A stretch of DNA of 64,000 nt from Burkholderia gladioli (GTDB lineage: Bacteria; Pseudomonadota; Gammaproteobacteria; Burkholderiales; Burkholderiaceae). Both the position numbers and the translations under genes were made by a program. The DNA lies in NCBI RefSeq assembly GCF_000959725.1, contig NZ_CP009322.1:2418001-2482000 (forward strand), given 5' to 3'. The notes beneath the pieces were generated by a model, which saw nothing but the letters and a program-made list of their open reading frames with translations, searched no databases and was not told the DNA's origin. Below are positions 7,745 through 16,834 of this stretch, in pieces; position 1 is the stretch's first letter; the number at the start of each line of letters is the position of its first letter.

Positions 7745-8155
7745 ATGAACACCGTCATCGCCCTGGCCGCCCAGTTCCTCCTGCCGATGCCGATCGGTTA
7801 TGCGATCGCGCGCTATCTTCGCGCGGTCACGCGCCGCCTGCTGGTGGACATGTGCGGCACCGAGGAGCGCGCCGATTTCTGGACCCGCATCGTGATGGTG
7901 ATGCTGGTGCTCGGCCCGCTGACGCTGAGCCTCGCCTTCGGCCGCAATCCGGCGCAATGCTCGGCGAGCGAGCTGGTCTGCCTGGTCGGCGCGCTGCGCG
8001 CGACGCTGGCCACCTCGCTGTTCGGCGCGATGCTGCCGCTGATGGTGATCGCGCTGCGGATCTCGCGGCAGATTCCGCGCGACGCGGATCCGTCCGCGCC
8101 GGGCCGTCTTGCCGCCACGCCGGCCGCCACGGAACGCCCGGCCGCCTCGGCATGA
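7745..8155 (+). CDS. Small inner-membrane protein of unknown function, GbsR-regulated
   Basis: A 136-residue protein with three hydrophobic segments (about residues 4-24, 46-65 and 80-105) and a Pro/Ala-rich cytoplasmic-type tail. I do not recognise a family. A pair of cysteines lies in the loop between the second and third segments (QCSASELVC), which could form a disulfide if periplasmic. The start has a strong TAAGGAG ribosome site. Its promoter carries the operator core also found in front of the upstream GbsR-type gene, so it appears to be the sole structural gene controlled by that regulator. Confidence 0.8.
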   Translation: MNTVIALAAQFLLPMPIGYAIARYLRAVTRRLLVDMCGTEERADFWTRIVMVMLVLGPLTLSLAFGRNPAQCSASELVCLVGALRATLATSLFGAMLPLMVIALRISRQIPRDADPSAPGRLAATPAATERPAASA

Positions 8156-8319
8156 AGATCCGGGCAGCGGCACCGTCACGCTGCCCGGCACTTGCCGGCG
8201 CGAAGCGAAGCAGTGGGAGCGATACGGCCTTCATCGCGCTGCCGGCCGTGTACTTCCCGATGATCCGCGAGCCGGTCTGAACGCTTGCCGCGCACGATAG
8301 CGCCGATGCGCGGCGACCT

Positions 8320-9861
8320 CTACTCCCCCGCCAGCCGGCGCAGCGCGCGGCCGTTCGACGAGGCGACGGACGCATCGCCGCGCCGGATCCGAACCGCCTC
8401 GGCCTGCGTCGACACGCACGGCGCCGAACCCGGCAGCGGCCGCCCCGCGCTCTCGCGCGCGGCCAGCACCGAGATCGCGCCGATCGCCGCCGCGCCGATC
8501 AGGTAATAGGCCGGCATCATCAGGTTGCCGCTGCGCTCGACCAGCCAGGCGGTGACCAGCGGCGTGGTGCCGCCGAACAGCGAGACCGAGACGTTGAAGC
8601 CGATCGCCAGCGCGCTGTAGCGGACCCGGGTCGGGAACAGGGCCGGCAGCGCGGACGGCATCACGCCGCAGAAGCAGGACAGCAGCACGCCGAGCAGCAT
8701 CATGCCGGCGAAGATCAACCCGCCCCGACCGGTCTGCAACAGCAGCAGCGCGGGGATCGCGAACACCATCAGGCCGATGCAGCCGGCCAGCATCACCGGG
8801 CGCCGCCCGACGCGATCGGACAGCCAGCCGGCGGCGAGCGTGAGCGGCATCATCAGCACCATCACCAGCAGCACGATCACCAGGCCGCGCGTCTCGTCGA
8901 GATGCAGCGTGGCCGACAGGTAGTTCGGCAGGTAGGCCAGCGCCATGTAGTCGGTCACGTTGAAGATCAGCACCAGCCCGACGCAGACCAGCAGCGCGCG
9001 CCATTGCCCGACCAGCAGCGCGGCGATCGACGGGCGCGGCCGCGCGCGCTCGAGCCGCTCGCGATGCTCGGCCTCCTTGCGGAAGGCCGGCGTCTCCTCC
9101 AGCCGGGTGCGGATGTAGAGGCCGATCAGCCCGAGCGGGCCGGCCACGAAGAAGGGCACGCGCCAGCCCCAGTCGAGCATCTGCGCGGGGCTCAGCAGCG
9201 AGGTCAGGGCCGTGACGGTACCCGCGCCGAGCAGGTAGCCGGCCAGCGTGCCGAACTCGAGGAAGCTGCCCATGAAGCCGCGATGGCGGTCGGCCGCGAA
9301 CTCGGCGATGAAGGTGGCCGCGCCGCCGTATTCGCCGCCCGTCGAGAAGCCCTGCACCAGCCGCGCCACCAGCAGCAGCACCGGCGCGAGGATGCCGATC
9401 GAGGCATAGGAGGGAATCAGGCCGATCGCGAAGGTGCCGCAGGCCATCATGATCATGGTGGCGGCCAGCACGCGCTGGCGGCCCAGCCGGTCGCCCAGCG
9501 GGCCGAACACCATGCCGCCGATCGGCCGCACCAGGAAGGCGGCCGCGAAGGTGCCGAAGGTGGCCAGCAATTGCGCCGAGCCGCTGGTCGAGGGAAAGAA
9601 CACATGGCCCAGCGTCACCGCGATATAGCTGTAGACGCCGAAGTCGAACCACTCCATCGCGTTGCCGAGCGCCATCGCGCCCACCGCGCGGCGCAGCAGC
9701 GCGCGATCGACCACGGTCACCTCGTCGCCGGCGAAGGCGGCCTCGCGCGGCGGCGCGGCACGTTTCGCGGCGCCGCCGGATCGGGAACGCGGCGCGCTGC
9801 CCGGCGCGGCCGGGTGCCTGGCTGGGGTCTTGCCTGAAGCTCTGCGGGTCGAGTGGCTCAA
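8320..9861 (-). CDS. MFS transporter, metabolite:H+ symporter (ProP-like) family
   Basis: A 513-residue carrier with about 12 membrane segments. The family signature RRAVGAMALGNAMEWFDFG opens the first segment, followed by VRPIGGMVFGPLGDRLGR and a long central loop. Members import proline/betaine, citrate, shikimate, alpha-ketoglutarate or dicarboxylates with protons. I place the start at the TTG (minus strand, 9861) because CCAGGAG precedes it by about 8 bases; an ATG at 10095 would add 78 residues without homology-like character. It is divergent from a GlxA-type AraC regulator across a 553-bp region, suggesting betaine/carnitine-type substrate control, but that is inference. Confidence 0.88.
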   Translation of the reverse strand: MSHSTRRASGKTPARHPAAPGSAPRSRSGGAAKRAAPPREAAFAGDEVTVVDRALLRRAVGAMALGNAMEWFDFGVYSYIAVTLGHVFFPSTSGSAQLLATFGTFAAAFLVRPIGGMVFGPLGDRLGRQRVLAATMIMMACGTFAIGLIPSYASIGILAPVLLLVARLVQGFSTGGEYGGAATFIAEFAADRHRGFMGSFLEFGTLAGYLLGAGTVTALTSLLSPAQMLDWGWRVPFFVAGPLGLIGLYIRTRLEETPAFRKEAEHRERLERARPRPSIAALLVGQWRALLVCVGLVLIFNVTDYMALAYLPNYLSATLHLDETRGLVIVLLVMVLMMPLTLAAGWLSDRVGRRPVMLAGCIGLMVFAIPALLLLQTGRGGLIFAGMMLLGVLLSCFCGVMPSALPALFPTRVRYSALAIGFNVSVSLFGGTTPLVTAWLVERSGNLMMPAYYLIGAAAIGAISVLAARESAGRPLPGSAPCVSTQAEAVRIRRGDASVASSNGRALRRLAGE

Positions 9862-10414
9862 AGGCTCGCTCCTGGATGAGTGGCGATGGACAGCCGCGAC
9901 GCGGCATGCTGTCTCGTCGTGCGAGCGCGCCGGCCCCGCCGCGATAAAGTCCGTGGACTTCAGCGCGCGCGGCCCTCGCGGTCGCCATCGCCTGTTATCG
10001 AATACGGCATCGTGATCGATCCGAGTGTGCGCGACATCGCCTGCGTCATCCTGCCCTGATGCGTCCGCCAGCCGACCGGAAACGACAGTGTTCATGCCCT
10101 TGTCGGGCCCGCCGTGGGACGCCGTCGGGGCGCCGTGTCGAACCGGTCCGATCCGTGTCGGGAATAGGCAAGCGCCCGTCGAATTTCCTTGATCGCGGCC
10201 CCGCTTTTATCGCAATGATTCGGGGGTGACGCCGCCGTGAAAAAACGGCCGCGAGCGCGGCCCGCGACGCCCGGCAAGTGCCTGCCGGAACGCGGCGGCC
10301 ACCGCCCTCGCGCCGCTCTCCGGCATCGCGGCTGGCCGGCGCGAGCCGGCCGCCGGGCAGGCGTCGTCATGTACGGCCCAACCTCTGGCATCGGCCCGCG
10401 CCGATGTTGCTCCC
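9862..10414. other. 553-bp intergenic region between divergent transporter and GlxA-type regulator genes
   Basis: No gene supported here. The short open frames lack ribosome sites and family features. It must hold both promoters; the 10180-10240 part is relatively AT-rich (TTTCCTTGATCGC and TTTTATCGCAATGATTC), but no confident -35/-10 pair or palindrome is evident. Confidence 0.5.
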
Positions 10415-11470
10415 ATGTCCGCATCCACGCCGCGCCATTTCGGTTTCCTGACCCTGCCCTCGTTCTCGATGATCGCCTTCTCGAGCGCGATCGAGGCCCT
10501 GCGCATGGCCAACTACGTCGACCGCAGCGAGCATTACCGCTGGACCGTCTACTCGGTCGACGGCGAGGCGGTGGCCGCCAGCAACGGCATGGTCGCGCGG
10601 CCCACCCACCGGCTCGATCTCGACGCGCCGCTGCCCGACCTGATGATCGTCTGCGGCGGCACCCAGGTGCGCGAGGCGGTGGACGCGCCGGTGATCCACG
10701 CGTTGCGCGAGCTGGCGCGGCGCGGCATGCCGCTCGGCGGGATCTGCACCGGTGCCTACGCGCTGATGGCCGCCGGCCTGCTGGACGGCTATCGCGGCAC
10801 CGTGCACTGGGAGAACCTCTCGGCCCTGCATGCCGAATTCCCGGCAGTGTCGATCGTCGACGAGCTGTTCGTGATCGACCGCGATCGCGTGACCTGCACC
10901 GGCGGCACCGCGCCGCTCGACCTGATGATCGGCATCGTCGCCGCCGAGCGCGGCCAGGAACTCGCCACCCGCGTGTCCGAGCAGTTCGTGCTGCAGCGCA
11001 TCCGCGGCGCCAGCGATCCGCAGCCGATCCCGGTCGACGCGCGGGTCGGCTTCTCGCGCGGCGAGTTGGTGGAGGCGGTACGGCTGATGGAAGCCAATAT
11101 CGAGGAGCCGCTGCCGCTGGCCGACCTGGCGCGGCTGATCGCGCTGTCCGAGCGGCAGATGCAGCGCATGTTCAAGCACTACCTGAGCACCTCGCCCACG
11201 CACTACTACCTGTCGGTGCGCCTCAAGCACGCGCGCGAGATCCTGCGCAACAGCGACGTGTCGATCGCGCAGGTCACCTCGCTGTCGGGCTTCCGCTCGG
11301 CCTGCCATTTCAGCAAGGCCTATCGCGCCCAGTTCGGCCATGCGCCGAGCCAGGAGCGGCGCGCGCCGAAGACGGGCACCGCGAAACGCGCGCGGAAAGC
11401 CGCCGGCACGCGCGCCGACGACGACGGCGAACTCGAGGAGGCGGCGGTCGCCGGCATGCCGCACGCCTGA
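10415..11470 (+). CDS. GlxA family transcriptional regulator (DJ-1/PfpI domain plus AraC HTH)
   Basis: A 351-residue regulator. The N-terminal class I glutamine amidotransferase-like (DJ-1/PfpI) domain spans about residues 8-190, with GGICTGAYALMAAGLLDG holding the nucleophile-elbow Cys of the fold. The C-terminal AraC domain (about 225-325) has two helix-turn-helix motifs, the second as VTSLSGFRSACHFSKAYRAQFG. This architecture is that of GbdR/CdhR/ArgR-type activators of glycine betaine, carnitine or arginine catabolism; the opening FGFLTLPSFSMIAFSSAIEA is typical. The gene is divergent from an MHS-family transporter, its plausible target. No clear ribosome site precedes the ATG, so the start is moderately certain. 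Confidence 0.9.
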   Translation: MSASTPRHFGFLTLPSFSMIAFSSAIEALRMANYVDRSEHYRWTVYSVDGEAVAASNGMVARPTHRLDLDAPLPDLMIVCGGTQVREAVDAPVIHALRELARRGMPLGGICTGAYALMAAGLLDGYRGTVHWENLSALHAEFPAVSIVDELFVIDRDRVTCTGGTAPLDLMIGIVAAERGQELATRVSEQFVLQRIRGASDPQPIPVDARVGFSRGELVEAVRLMEANIEEPLPLADLARLIALSERQMQRMFKHYLSTSPTHYYLSVRLKHAREILRNSDVSIAQVTSLSGFRSACHFSKAYRAQFGHAPSQERRAPKTGTAKRARKAAGTRADDDGELEEAAVAGMPHA

Positions 11471-11725
11471 AGCTCGCCCGAAACCGAACGTCTTCATATA
11501 TCGATCACGGTTCCCGGAGCCGCATCGCGGCGCAGCAACGGCGCGGCCTGTCGGGCGCGTCGCCGCTGGCCGTCGCAGCGGCCCCGGCACTTCCATCCCG
11601 GCGTCGTGATCGGCCACTGCCACTGGCTGGCCCGGCGCATCGGCCGGCGCGAGCTGGTCGCGTCGAACACGCCGCGCGAGGCGGGCACGCCACATCATGC
11701 GTCGTGCCCGCCCCGCCGCCCCGCT

Positions 11726-12511
11726 TCAGACCAGCATGCCGCCCGAAGCCTCGATACGCTGCGCGTTGATCCAGCGGTTGTCGTCCGCCAGCAGCGAGGC
11801 GATCAAGGGGCCGATGTCGCCGGGCTGGCCCACGCGGCCCAGCGCGGTGAATTCGGCGATGCGGCGATTCAGCTCCGGGTTGTCGCGCACTATGCCGCCG
11901 CTGAAGTCGGTGGCGATCGCGCCGGGCGCGACGGTATTGACCGCGATGCCGCGCTCGCCGAGTTCGCGCGCGAGGTAGCGCGTCAGCACCTCCACCGCGC
12001 CCTTCATCGAGGCATAGGCGCTGCTGCCGGGGAACGAGAAGCGCGTCAGGCCCGAGGACACGTTGACGATGCGCCCGCCGTCGTTGATCAGCGGCAGCAG
12101 CTTCTGGGTCAGGAAGAACACGCCCTTGAAATGCACCTGGTAGAGCGCATCGAGATCGGCCTCGGTCACCTCTGCGAACGGCGCGTGATGCGAGGTGCCG
12201 GCATTGTTGACGAGATAGTCGAAACGGCTCGCGCCGAGTTGCGCGAGCGCCTCGCCGAGCTTGCCGACGAAGGCGTCGAAGCCGGCCGTGTTGCCGGTAT
12301 CGAGCTGCAGCGCGATCGCGCGGCGGCCTTCGGCCGCCACCTGCGCGACCACCTGCTCGGCCTCGGCCGAATTGGAATGCCAGGTGAAGATCGAATCGAC
12401 GCCGCGGCGCGCGAGATTGACGGCGGTATCGCGGCCGAGGCCGCGGCTGCCGCCGGTGACGATGGCGATCTTGCCGATCTGGCTGGCGACGGGGGAAGTT
12501 TGCGTGGACAT
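11726..12511 (-). CDS. SDR family NAD(P)-dependent oxidoreductase
   Basis: A 261-residue classical SDR. Cofactor motif TGGSRGLG is at residues 19-26, NNAG follows the fourth strand, the catalytic Ser is in VNVSSG, and Tyr-Lys are in YASMK. The end RIEASGGMLV is typical of the tetrameric 3-oxoacyl reductase-like group. It is divergent from the AraC regulator gene at 12681 (169-bp gap), an arrangement common in Burkholderia where the AraC protein controls the oxidoreductase. The substrate is unknown; the family covers many small alcohols and ketones. Confidence 0.92.
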   Translation of the reverse strand: MSTQTSPVASQIGKIAIVTGGSRGLGRDTAVNLARRGVDSIFTWHSNSAEAEQVVAQVAAEGRRAIALQLDTGNTAGFDAFVGKLGEALAQLGASRFDYLVNNAGTSHHAPFAEVTEADLDALYQVHFKGVFFLTQKLLPLINDGGRIVNVSSGLTRFSFPGSSAYASMKGAVEVLTRYLARELGERGIAVNTVAPGAIATDFSGGIVRDNPELNRRIAEFTALGRVGQPGDIGPLIASLLADDNRWINAQRIEASGGMLV

Positions 12512-12680
12512 GGAACACCTCGATCAGGGAACACGGAACGCATCCTACGGCCGCGCCCCCTGCGCGGTGAATGACGGATCTCGACAATTTCTTGCCTGAT
12601 CCTGCCCGGCCGCGCACGACGCTGCCGGCTTGCCGTTATGCTGGCAGCCGATGCCATCCCCTGGTTCCCGAGGATCCGAC

Positions 12681-13604
12681 ATGACCCTGAATGCCCTGCT
12701 CGACGCGGTCCGGCACCATATCGACGACCAGCCCCCCGCCCACGTCTATCGCACGGCGAACACCGGCCTGCTGATCACGCGCGCCACCCAGGACCGCCCG
12801 CAGAGCCGCCTGCTGATGCGCCCGGTGCTGTGCATCTCGCTGCAGGGCGCCAAGCAGACCACCTTCGGCGCGCGCGACTACCTCTATCGCGCCGGCGAGG
12901 CGCTGGTGGTCAGCATGACGATGCCGGCGATCGGCCGGATCGTGCAGGGCACCGAGGAGAAACCGGCGATCGCGCTGATCGTCGAGCTCGACATGGCGGA
13001 GATGAGCGCGGTGCTGGAGAGCTTCGAGGCGCCGCCCGCCGCGCGCGAGAGCACCGGGCCCGGCGTGTTCGTGGAGCGGCTGCGTCCCGAGATGATCGAC
13101 TGCATGCTGCGCGCGATGCGCCTGCTCGACACGCCGCACGCGATCGGCGTGCTCTATCCCGGCATCATGCGCGAACTCTGCTACTGGCTGCTGGCCGGGC
13201 CGAACGGCGGCGAGATCGTCGGCATGCTGCTCGGCAACGGCCATGCCGAGCGCGTGGTGCGCGCGATCCACGCGCTGCGCGATCGCTACAACGCGCCGAT
13301 CCGCATCGAGGAGCTGGCCCAGCTCGCGCGCATGAGCCCGTCGGCCTTCCATCGGCAGTTCAAGGCGCTGACCTCGATGACGCCGCTGCAATTCCAGAAG
13401 CAGTTGCGCTTGCTGGAGGCGCGTCGGCTGATCGCGCATGAAGTGGTCAAGGTCGAGGAGGCGGCGTTCAAGGTGGGGTATGAAAGCGCCTCGCAATTCA
13501 GCCGCGAGTATTCGCGCATGTTCGGCATCTCGCCCAAGCGCGACGCGGGCGCGCTGGCCGCGGCGCTGCGCGAGGGGCGGGTGCTGGAGACCAGCGAGGC
13601 TTAG
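12681..13604 (+). CDS. AraC family transcriptional regulator (AraC_N type)
   Basis: A 307-residue activator. The N-terminal AraC_N cupin-like domain (about residues 20-175, with RPVLCISLQGAKQTTFG) is followed by a tandem-HTH AraC domain (about 195-295: IRIEELAQLARMSPSAFHRQFK and VEEAAFKVGYESASQFSREY). The ATG at 12681 is chosen because a GAGGA ribosome site precedes it and the protein then begins as its relatives do (MTLNALLDAVRHHI). It is divergent from the SDR gene at 11726-12511, which it probably controls. Confidence 0.92.
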   Translation: MTLNALLDAVRHHIDDQPPAHVYRTANTGLLITRATQDRPQSRLLMRPVLCISLQGAKQTTFGARDYLYRAGEALVVSMTMPAIGRIVQGTEEKPAIALIVELDMAEMSAVLESFEAPPAARESTGPGVFVERLRPEMIDCMLRAMRLLDTPHAIGVLYPGIMRELCYWLLAGPNGGEIVGMLLGNGHAERVVRAIHALRDRYNAPIRIEELAQLARMSPSAFHRQFKALTSMTPLQFQKQLRLLEARRLIAHEVVKVEEAAFKVGYESASQFSREYSRMFGISPKRDAGALAAALREGRVLETSEA

Positions 13605-13659
13605 GCGCGGCGAGTTGCGCGTCCGCCTCGCTCGGCGCCGCGCATCCCGGCTTCGCGTC

Positions 13660-14415
13660 TCAAAGCTCGCGCACGTCCGCGATCGGCGTGCTGCCGAACT
13701 GCTCGCCGAGCGCGTAGTCGAGCAGCTTGCGCGCCGCGTCCTCGGGCGTGCTCAGCGCGCCGCTGGCCTTCAGTTGCGTGAAGCGTTCGAGCTGCGGGAA
13801 ACGTTCCGCCTCGGTGGCGCGGATGCTCGCCTGCATGTCGGTATCGACCACGCCCGGCGCCACGCTGGCGATGCGCAGCGGCCCGTTCGCGTCGAGCGCG
13901 ACCGCGCGCGCATGATGGTCGAGCGCGGCCTTGGTCGCGCAATAGACGCTCCAGCCCGCGTAGGCGTTGCGCGCCGCGCCGCTGGACACATGCAGGATGC
14001 GGCGTTCGAGCGAGCCGCTGCCGAGCTCGGCCACCGCGGCCGCGAACATCAGCGGCGCCGTCACGTTCAGCGCCACCGCCTGCGCGATCGACTCGGGCGA
14101 CTGCGTGGCCAGCGGCCCGATCGGCTCGACCATGCCCGCGTTGTTGATCAGCAGCACGCTGCGCGCGCCCTCGGCGAAGCGTTCGAGCGCGCCGCCGGCC
14201 AGCCAGGCGGCGACCGCCGCGGGGTCCGACAGGCCGAGCGCGAGTTCGGCGAAACGATCGGCGCCGAACTGCGTGGCCAGCGAGGGATGCGCACGGCGCG
14301 AGATGCCGAGCACGGCGACCTCGCGTTGCAGCAGTTGCGCGGCGAGCGCGGCGCCCAGGCCGCGCGTGTGGCCCGTGACGATGGCGCGGATCGGCTGCGA
14401 GAAGGAGACGGTCAT
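13660..14415 (-). CDS. SDR family oxidoreductase
   Basis: A 251-residue SDR with cofactor motif TGHTRGLG (residues 14-21), INNAG, a catalytic VSSGAA serine and YCATK. The cofactor motif and the late segment RIASVAPGVVDTDMQ resemble the sepiapterin-reductase/benzil-reductase-like subgroup, so a small carbonyl substrate is plausible. The start ATG (minus, 14415) has no strong ribosome site. It converges with the AraC gene at 13604 and lies downstream of the DapA-like gene on the same strand (121-bp gap), so it could be read through from that promoter. No further role is visible. Confidence 0.88.
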   Translation of the reverse strand: MTVSFSQPIRAIVTGHTRGLGAALAAQLLQREVAVLGISRRAHPSLATQFGADRFAELALGLSDPAAVAAWLAGGALERFAEGARSVLLINNAGMVEPIGPLATQSPESIAQAVALNVTAPLMFAAAVAELGSGSLERRILHVSSGAARNAYAGWSVYCATKAALDHHARAVALDANGPLRIASVAPGVVDTDMQASIRATEAERFPQLERFTQLKASGALSTPEDAARKLLDYALGEQFGSTPIADVREL

Positions 14416-14536
14416 GATCGAGATCCCGGTTGGCGTCGTGATGGAAAGCCTGCCGCGCGCATCGCTGCGCGGCGGCGCGGGCAGGCCGCTATCGTAACGA
14501 GCCGGGCAGGCGGGAGCAACGGATGCCCGGCGCGGC

Positions 14537-15466
14537 TCAGGCCAGCGCCGCCGCGTTGTCGGCATGCAGCGCCACGGCCGCCGCCTCGATCTCGCGCAGT
14601 TGCGCCGGATCCTCGATGCGCGACAGGAATTCGCCGATCGGCCCCAGCGGCGCGATGCCGGCCGCCTCGACGGCCGCGTGCAGCACGCGGATCGGCGAAT
14701 AGGCGTCGCGGGCGTCCTCGAGCGCGATGAAGCGCTCGCGCAGCGCGGCGGCGCGCGTGTCGTCGCCGTCCAGCAGCGCCAGGCGAATCGCGTTCGACAA
14801 CGCCGGCGCCACGCAGCAGGAGCCCGAGGTGAAGGCACGCAGCCCGAAGCCGCGGAAATGGTCGATCACCGGCCGCTCGCCGATCCCGCTGATGATGCGC
14901 TCCGCGCCCAGGCGCTCGACCAGCGCGGCCAGCACCACGTCGCGGCGCGGGTCCTCGCGCACGATCGCGTACTTGACGGCGCATACGGCGCCGTCCTTCA
15001 CCAGCGCGGCGAGATCGTCCTCGGCGAGATAGCCCTCGTCCTTCACATAGGCGATCAACGGCCGGCCGTAACGCTCGGCGAGCTTGCGCAGGCCGGTGGC
15101 GACGCCGGCCTGCGTGGACGGGAAGCGCAGCGGCAGCACCATCGCGGTCGGGAAACCGCGCTCGGCCAGCAGGGCGAGCTGTTCGCGCGCCTTGCCGAAA
15201 TCGGGGCCGACCGAGGGAATCAGCCATTCGCCGGCCTTCAACTGCGCGGCCAGCGCATCGACCACGGTGCCGAGCTCGGCCACCCCGAGGTTGTAGAAAT
15301 TCGCGTTGCCGCCATACATGTAGGTGCTGATGCCGCCGCGTTTCAGGTGCGCCAGCAGCGCGCCGTTGGCGGCCGCGTCCTGGCTGCCGTCGGCGCGGCG
15401 CGCGAGCGGCGGCACCGCGATCACGGAGCCGCGCAGGTCCTCGACGCTCACGGGGGTGGTTTTCAT
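14537..15466 (-). CDS. DapA (dihydrodipicolinate synthase/N-acetylneuraminate lyase) family protein
   Basis: A 309-residue TIM-barrel class I aldolase/dehydratase. The Schiff-base Lys is in AVKYA (about residue 165), and the N-terminal part has a GGISTYMYGGNANFY segment where DapA enzymes carry the GTTGE carboxylate loop, so the substrate end is atypical. The family splits or dehydrates 2-keto acids. Divergent neighbours are a FadR-type regulator and 2,5-dioxovalerate dehydrogenase, which points to a 2-keto-3-deoxy sugar-acid dehydratase (for example 5-dehydro-4-deoxyglucarate or ketodeoxyarabonate), as inference. A palindrome TGTAAA-N5-TTTACA lies 16 bp before its ATG. Confidence 0.88.
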   Translation of the reverse strand: MKTTPVSVEDLRGSVIAVPPLARRADGSQDAAANGALLAHLKRGGISTYMYGGNANFYNLGVAELGTVVDALAAQLKAGEWLIPSVGPDFGKAREQLALLAERGFPTAMVLPLRFPSTQAGVATGLRKLAERYGRPLIAYVKDEGYLAEDDLAALVKDGAVCAVKYAIVREDPRRDVVLAALVERLGAERIISGIGERPVIDHFRGFGLRAFTSGSCCVAPALSNAIRLALLDGDDTRAAALRERFIALEDARDAYSPIRVLHAAVEAAGIAPLGPIGEFLSRIEDPAQLREIEAAAVALHADNAAALA

Positions 15467-15481
15467 CGATCGGCCTCAACA

Positions 15482-15498
15482 TGTAAAATTGATTTACA
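15482..15498. promoter_or_regulatory. Palindromic operator before the DapA-like gene, probable GntR/FadR-type site
   Basis: TGTAAAATTGATTTACA is a perfect 6-bp inverted repeat with a 5-bp spacer, lying 16 bp upstream of the DapA-like ATG and about 215 bp upstream of the divergent FadR-type gene. Length and spacing suit a GntR-family dimer. Confidence 0.6.
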
Positions 15499-15711
15499 AC
15501 CTTAGCGGACCAAAGGGCTGACTGGCAACATGACCGAGGGTAATCACCGAGCCCGCGCCGGCCGCGCCCGAATCGTGCCCGGCGGCCGCCAATCCAGGCT
15601 GTAAAAGGCTTGTGCGGCACCACTACCGGCATCGCCGGCGCCGTCCACTCATTGCCAGTGGTTCCGCGATTGGTAAAATCGTCACCCGACTTGTTAGCCT
15701 CCCAGGACTCG

Positions 15712-16449
15712 ATGGATTCGATGGACGACCTCGCGAGCGCCGGCGCGCTCGAACGCACCCGGCTGTCCGACACCGTGTACGCGGCCCTGCTCGACGGCAT
15801 CGTCGGCGGCAACTACGCGGTGGGCGACCGCCTGCCGCCGGAGAACCGCCTGGCGCAGCATTTCTCGGTGTCGCGCCCGGTGGTGCGCGAGGCGCTGCGG
15901 CGGCTGCAGAGCGACGGCATCATCGTCTCGCGCCAGGGGTCGGGCACCTATGTGCAGCGCAGCCCGGCTCGACAGGTCACGGCGCTGGCCACCAGCCGCA
16001 AGCTGCGCGACGTGCTGCAGGGCTTCGAGGTGCGGCTCTCGCTGGAGGAACTGGCCGCCCGGCTGGCCGCGCGCCATCGCAAGGAACGCGACCTGCTGGA
16101 AATGGAGCGCGCCAGCGAGGCACTGCGCCTGGCCTTCGCCAGCCCGGTGTCGCGCGAGGCCGAGATGGAGGCCGACTTCGCCTTCCATCGCGCGATCGTG
16201 GTGGCGAGCGGCAACCAGTTGCTGCTCGACCTGCTCGACAGCGTGGCCGAGCGGCTCAAGGCCGGCATGCACATGACGCTGTCGCTGACCAGCGAGGCTT
16301 CGGAACAGCGCCGCGCGCGCGTGCTCGACGAGCATGACCGCGTGCTCAAGGCGATCCGCGTGGGCGACCCCGACAGCGCGGCGATCGCGATGCGCTACCA
16401 CGTCGACCAGGCGCGCAACCGGCTGCTCGACCGCCAACTGGATCGCTGA
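15712..16449 (+). CDS. FadR-subfamily GntR transcriptional regulator
   Basis: A 245-residue regulator with the winged-helix GntR domain at about residues 10-80 (LPPENRLAQHFSVSRPVVREALRRL, wing GIIVSRQGSGTYV) and a C-terminal all-helical FCD effector domain with the metal-site style residues spread through DFAFHRAIV and the late HDRVLKAI and YHVDQAR helices. FadR-type proteins sense small organic acids. Start: ATG 15712, behind an AGGA; ATG 15721 and an upstream TTG at 15691 are alternatives. The gene lies between the divergent DapA-like gene and the downstream dehydrogenase, so it probably controls both, responding to a sugar-acid intermediate. Confidence 0.9.
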   Translation: MDSMDDLASAGALERTRLSDTVYAALLDGIVGGNYAVGDRLPPENRLAQHFSVSRPVVREALRRLQSDGIIVSRQGSGTYVQRSPARQVTALATSRKLRDVLQGFEVRLSLEELAARLAARHRKERDLLEMERASEALRLAFASPVSREAEMEADFAFHRAIVVASGNQLLLDLLDSVAERLKAGMHMTLSLTSEASEQRRARVLDEHDRVLKAIRVGDPDSAAIAMRYHVDQARNRLLDRQLDR

Positions 16450-16537
16450 ACGCGGCGGCATCGCGCGCGCGGCGAGCGCCGCTGGATCGCAGCCTTCCGC
16501 CCGCGCCCTGTCCCCGGCGACGCGAACCCGTATCAAG

Positions 16538-16579
16538 TTGTCACTTTGTTTGACATGTCCGGCGAGCGAATGCTACCTT
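16538..16579 (+). promoter_or_regulatory. Possible promoter/operator in the 385-bp gap before the aldehyde dehydrogenase
   Basis: TTGACA (16550-16555) and TACCTT (16574-16579) are spaced 18 bp, about 255 bp before the dehydrogenase ATG. The -35 overlaps a short inverted repeat TGTCA (16539-16543)/TGACA (16551-16555). The rest of the gap 16450-16834 shows no gene. Confidence 0.4.
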
Positions 16580-16834
16580 GCCGCGATCCAGTAGCCGGTG
16601 CCTTGCCCCAGCCAGGCGGCCGGCCTCGCAGCGTTCGCCGTCACCCCGCCGTCGCCCCCTCGTCCATCGAAGCGACCCGCTCCGCGGCCCCGGCTCCCCG
16701 CCCGGGCCCGCGCCCCGTGTCCGGCCACGACTCGCACGCAATCCGCATCACGGCGCCGGCGCGGCGCGAAGCCTGATCCGTTCCGCGCGGCACCGCCACC
16801 GATCCACCTTGCCGCATCGCAGGAGACAGACGGA

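Noticed and set aside
10237..11769. A 510-residue frame over the GlxA-type regulator
   Set aside because: Arg/Ala/Pro-rich shadow of the real frame starting at 10415 with DJ-1 and AraC domains.
15670..15690. TGGTAAAATCGTCACC as a FadR-type TGGT-N-ACCA operator before the GntR gene
   Set aside because: The arms do not match well enough; the better palindrome is at 15482-15498.
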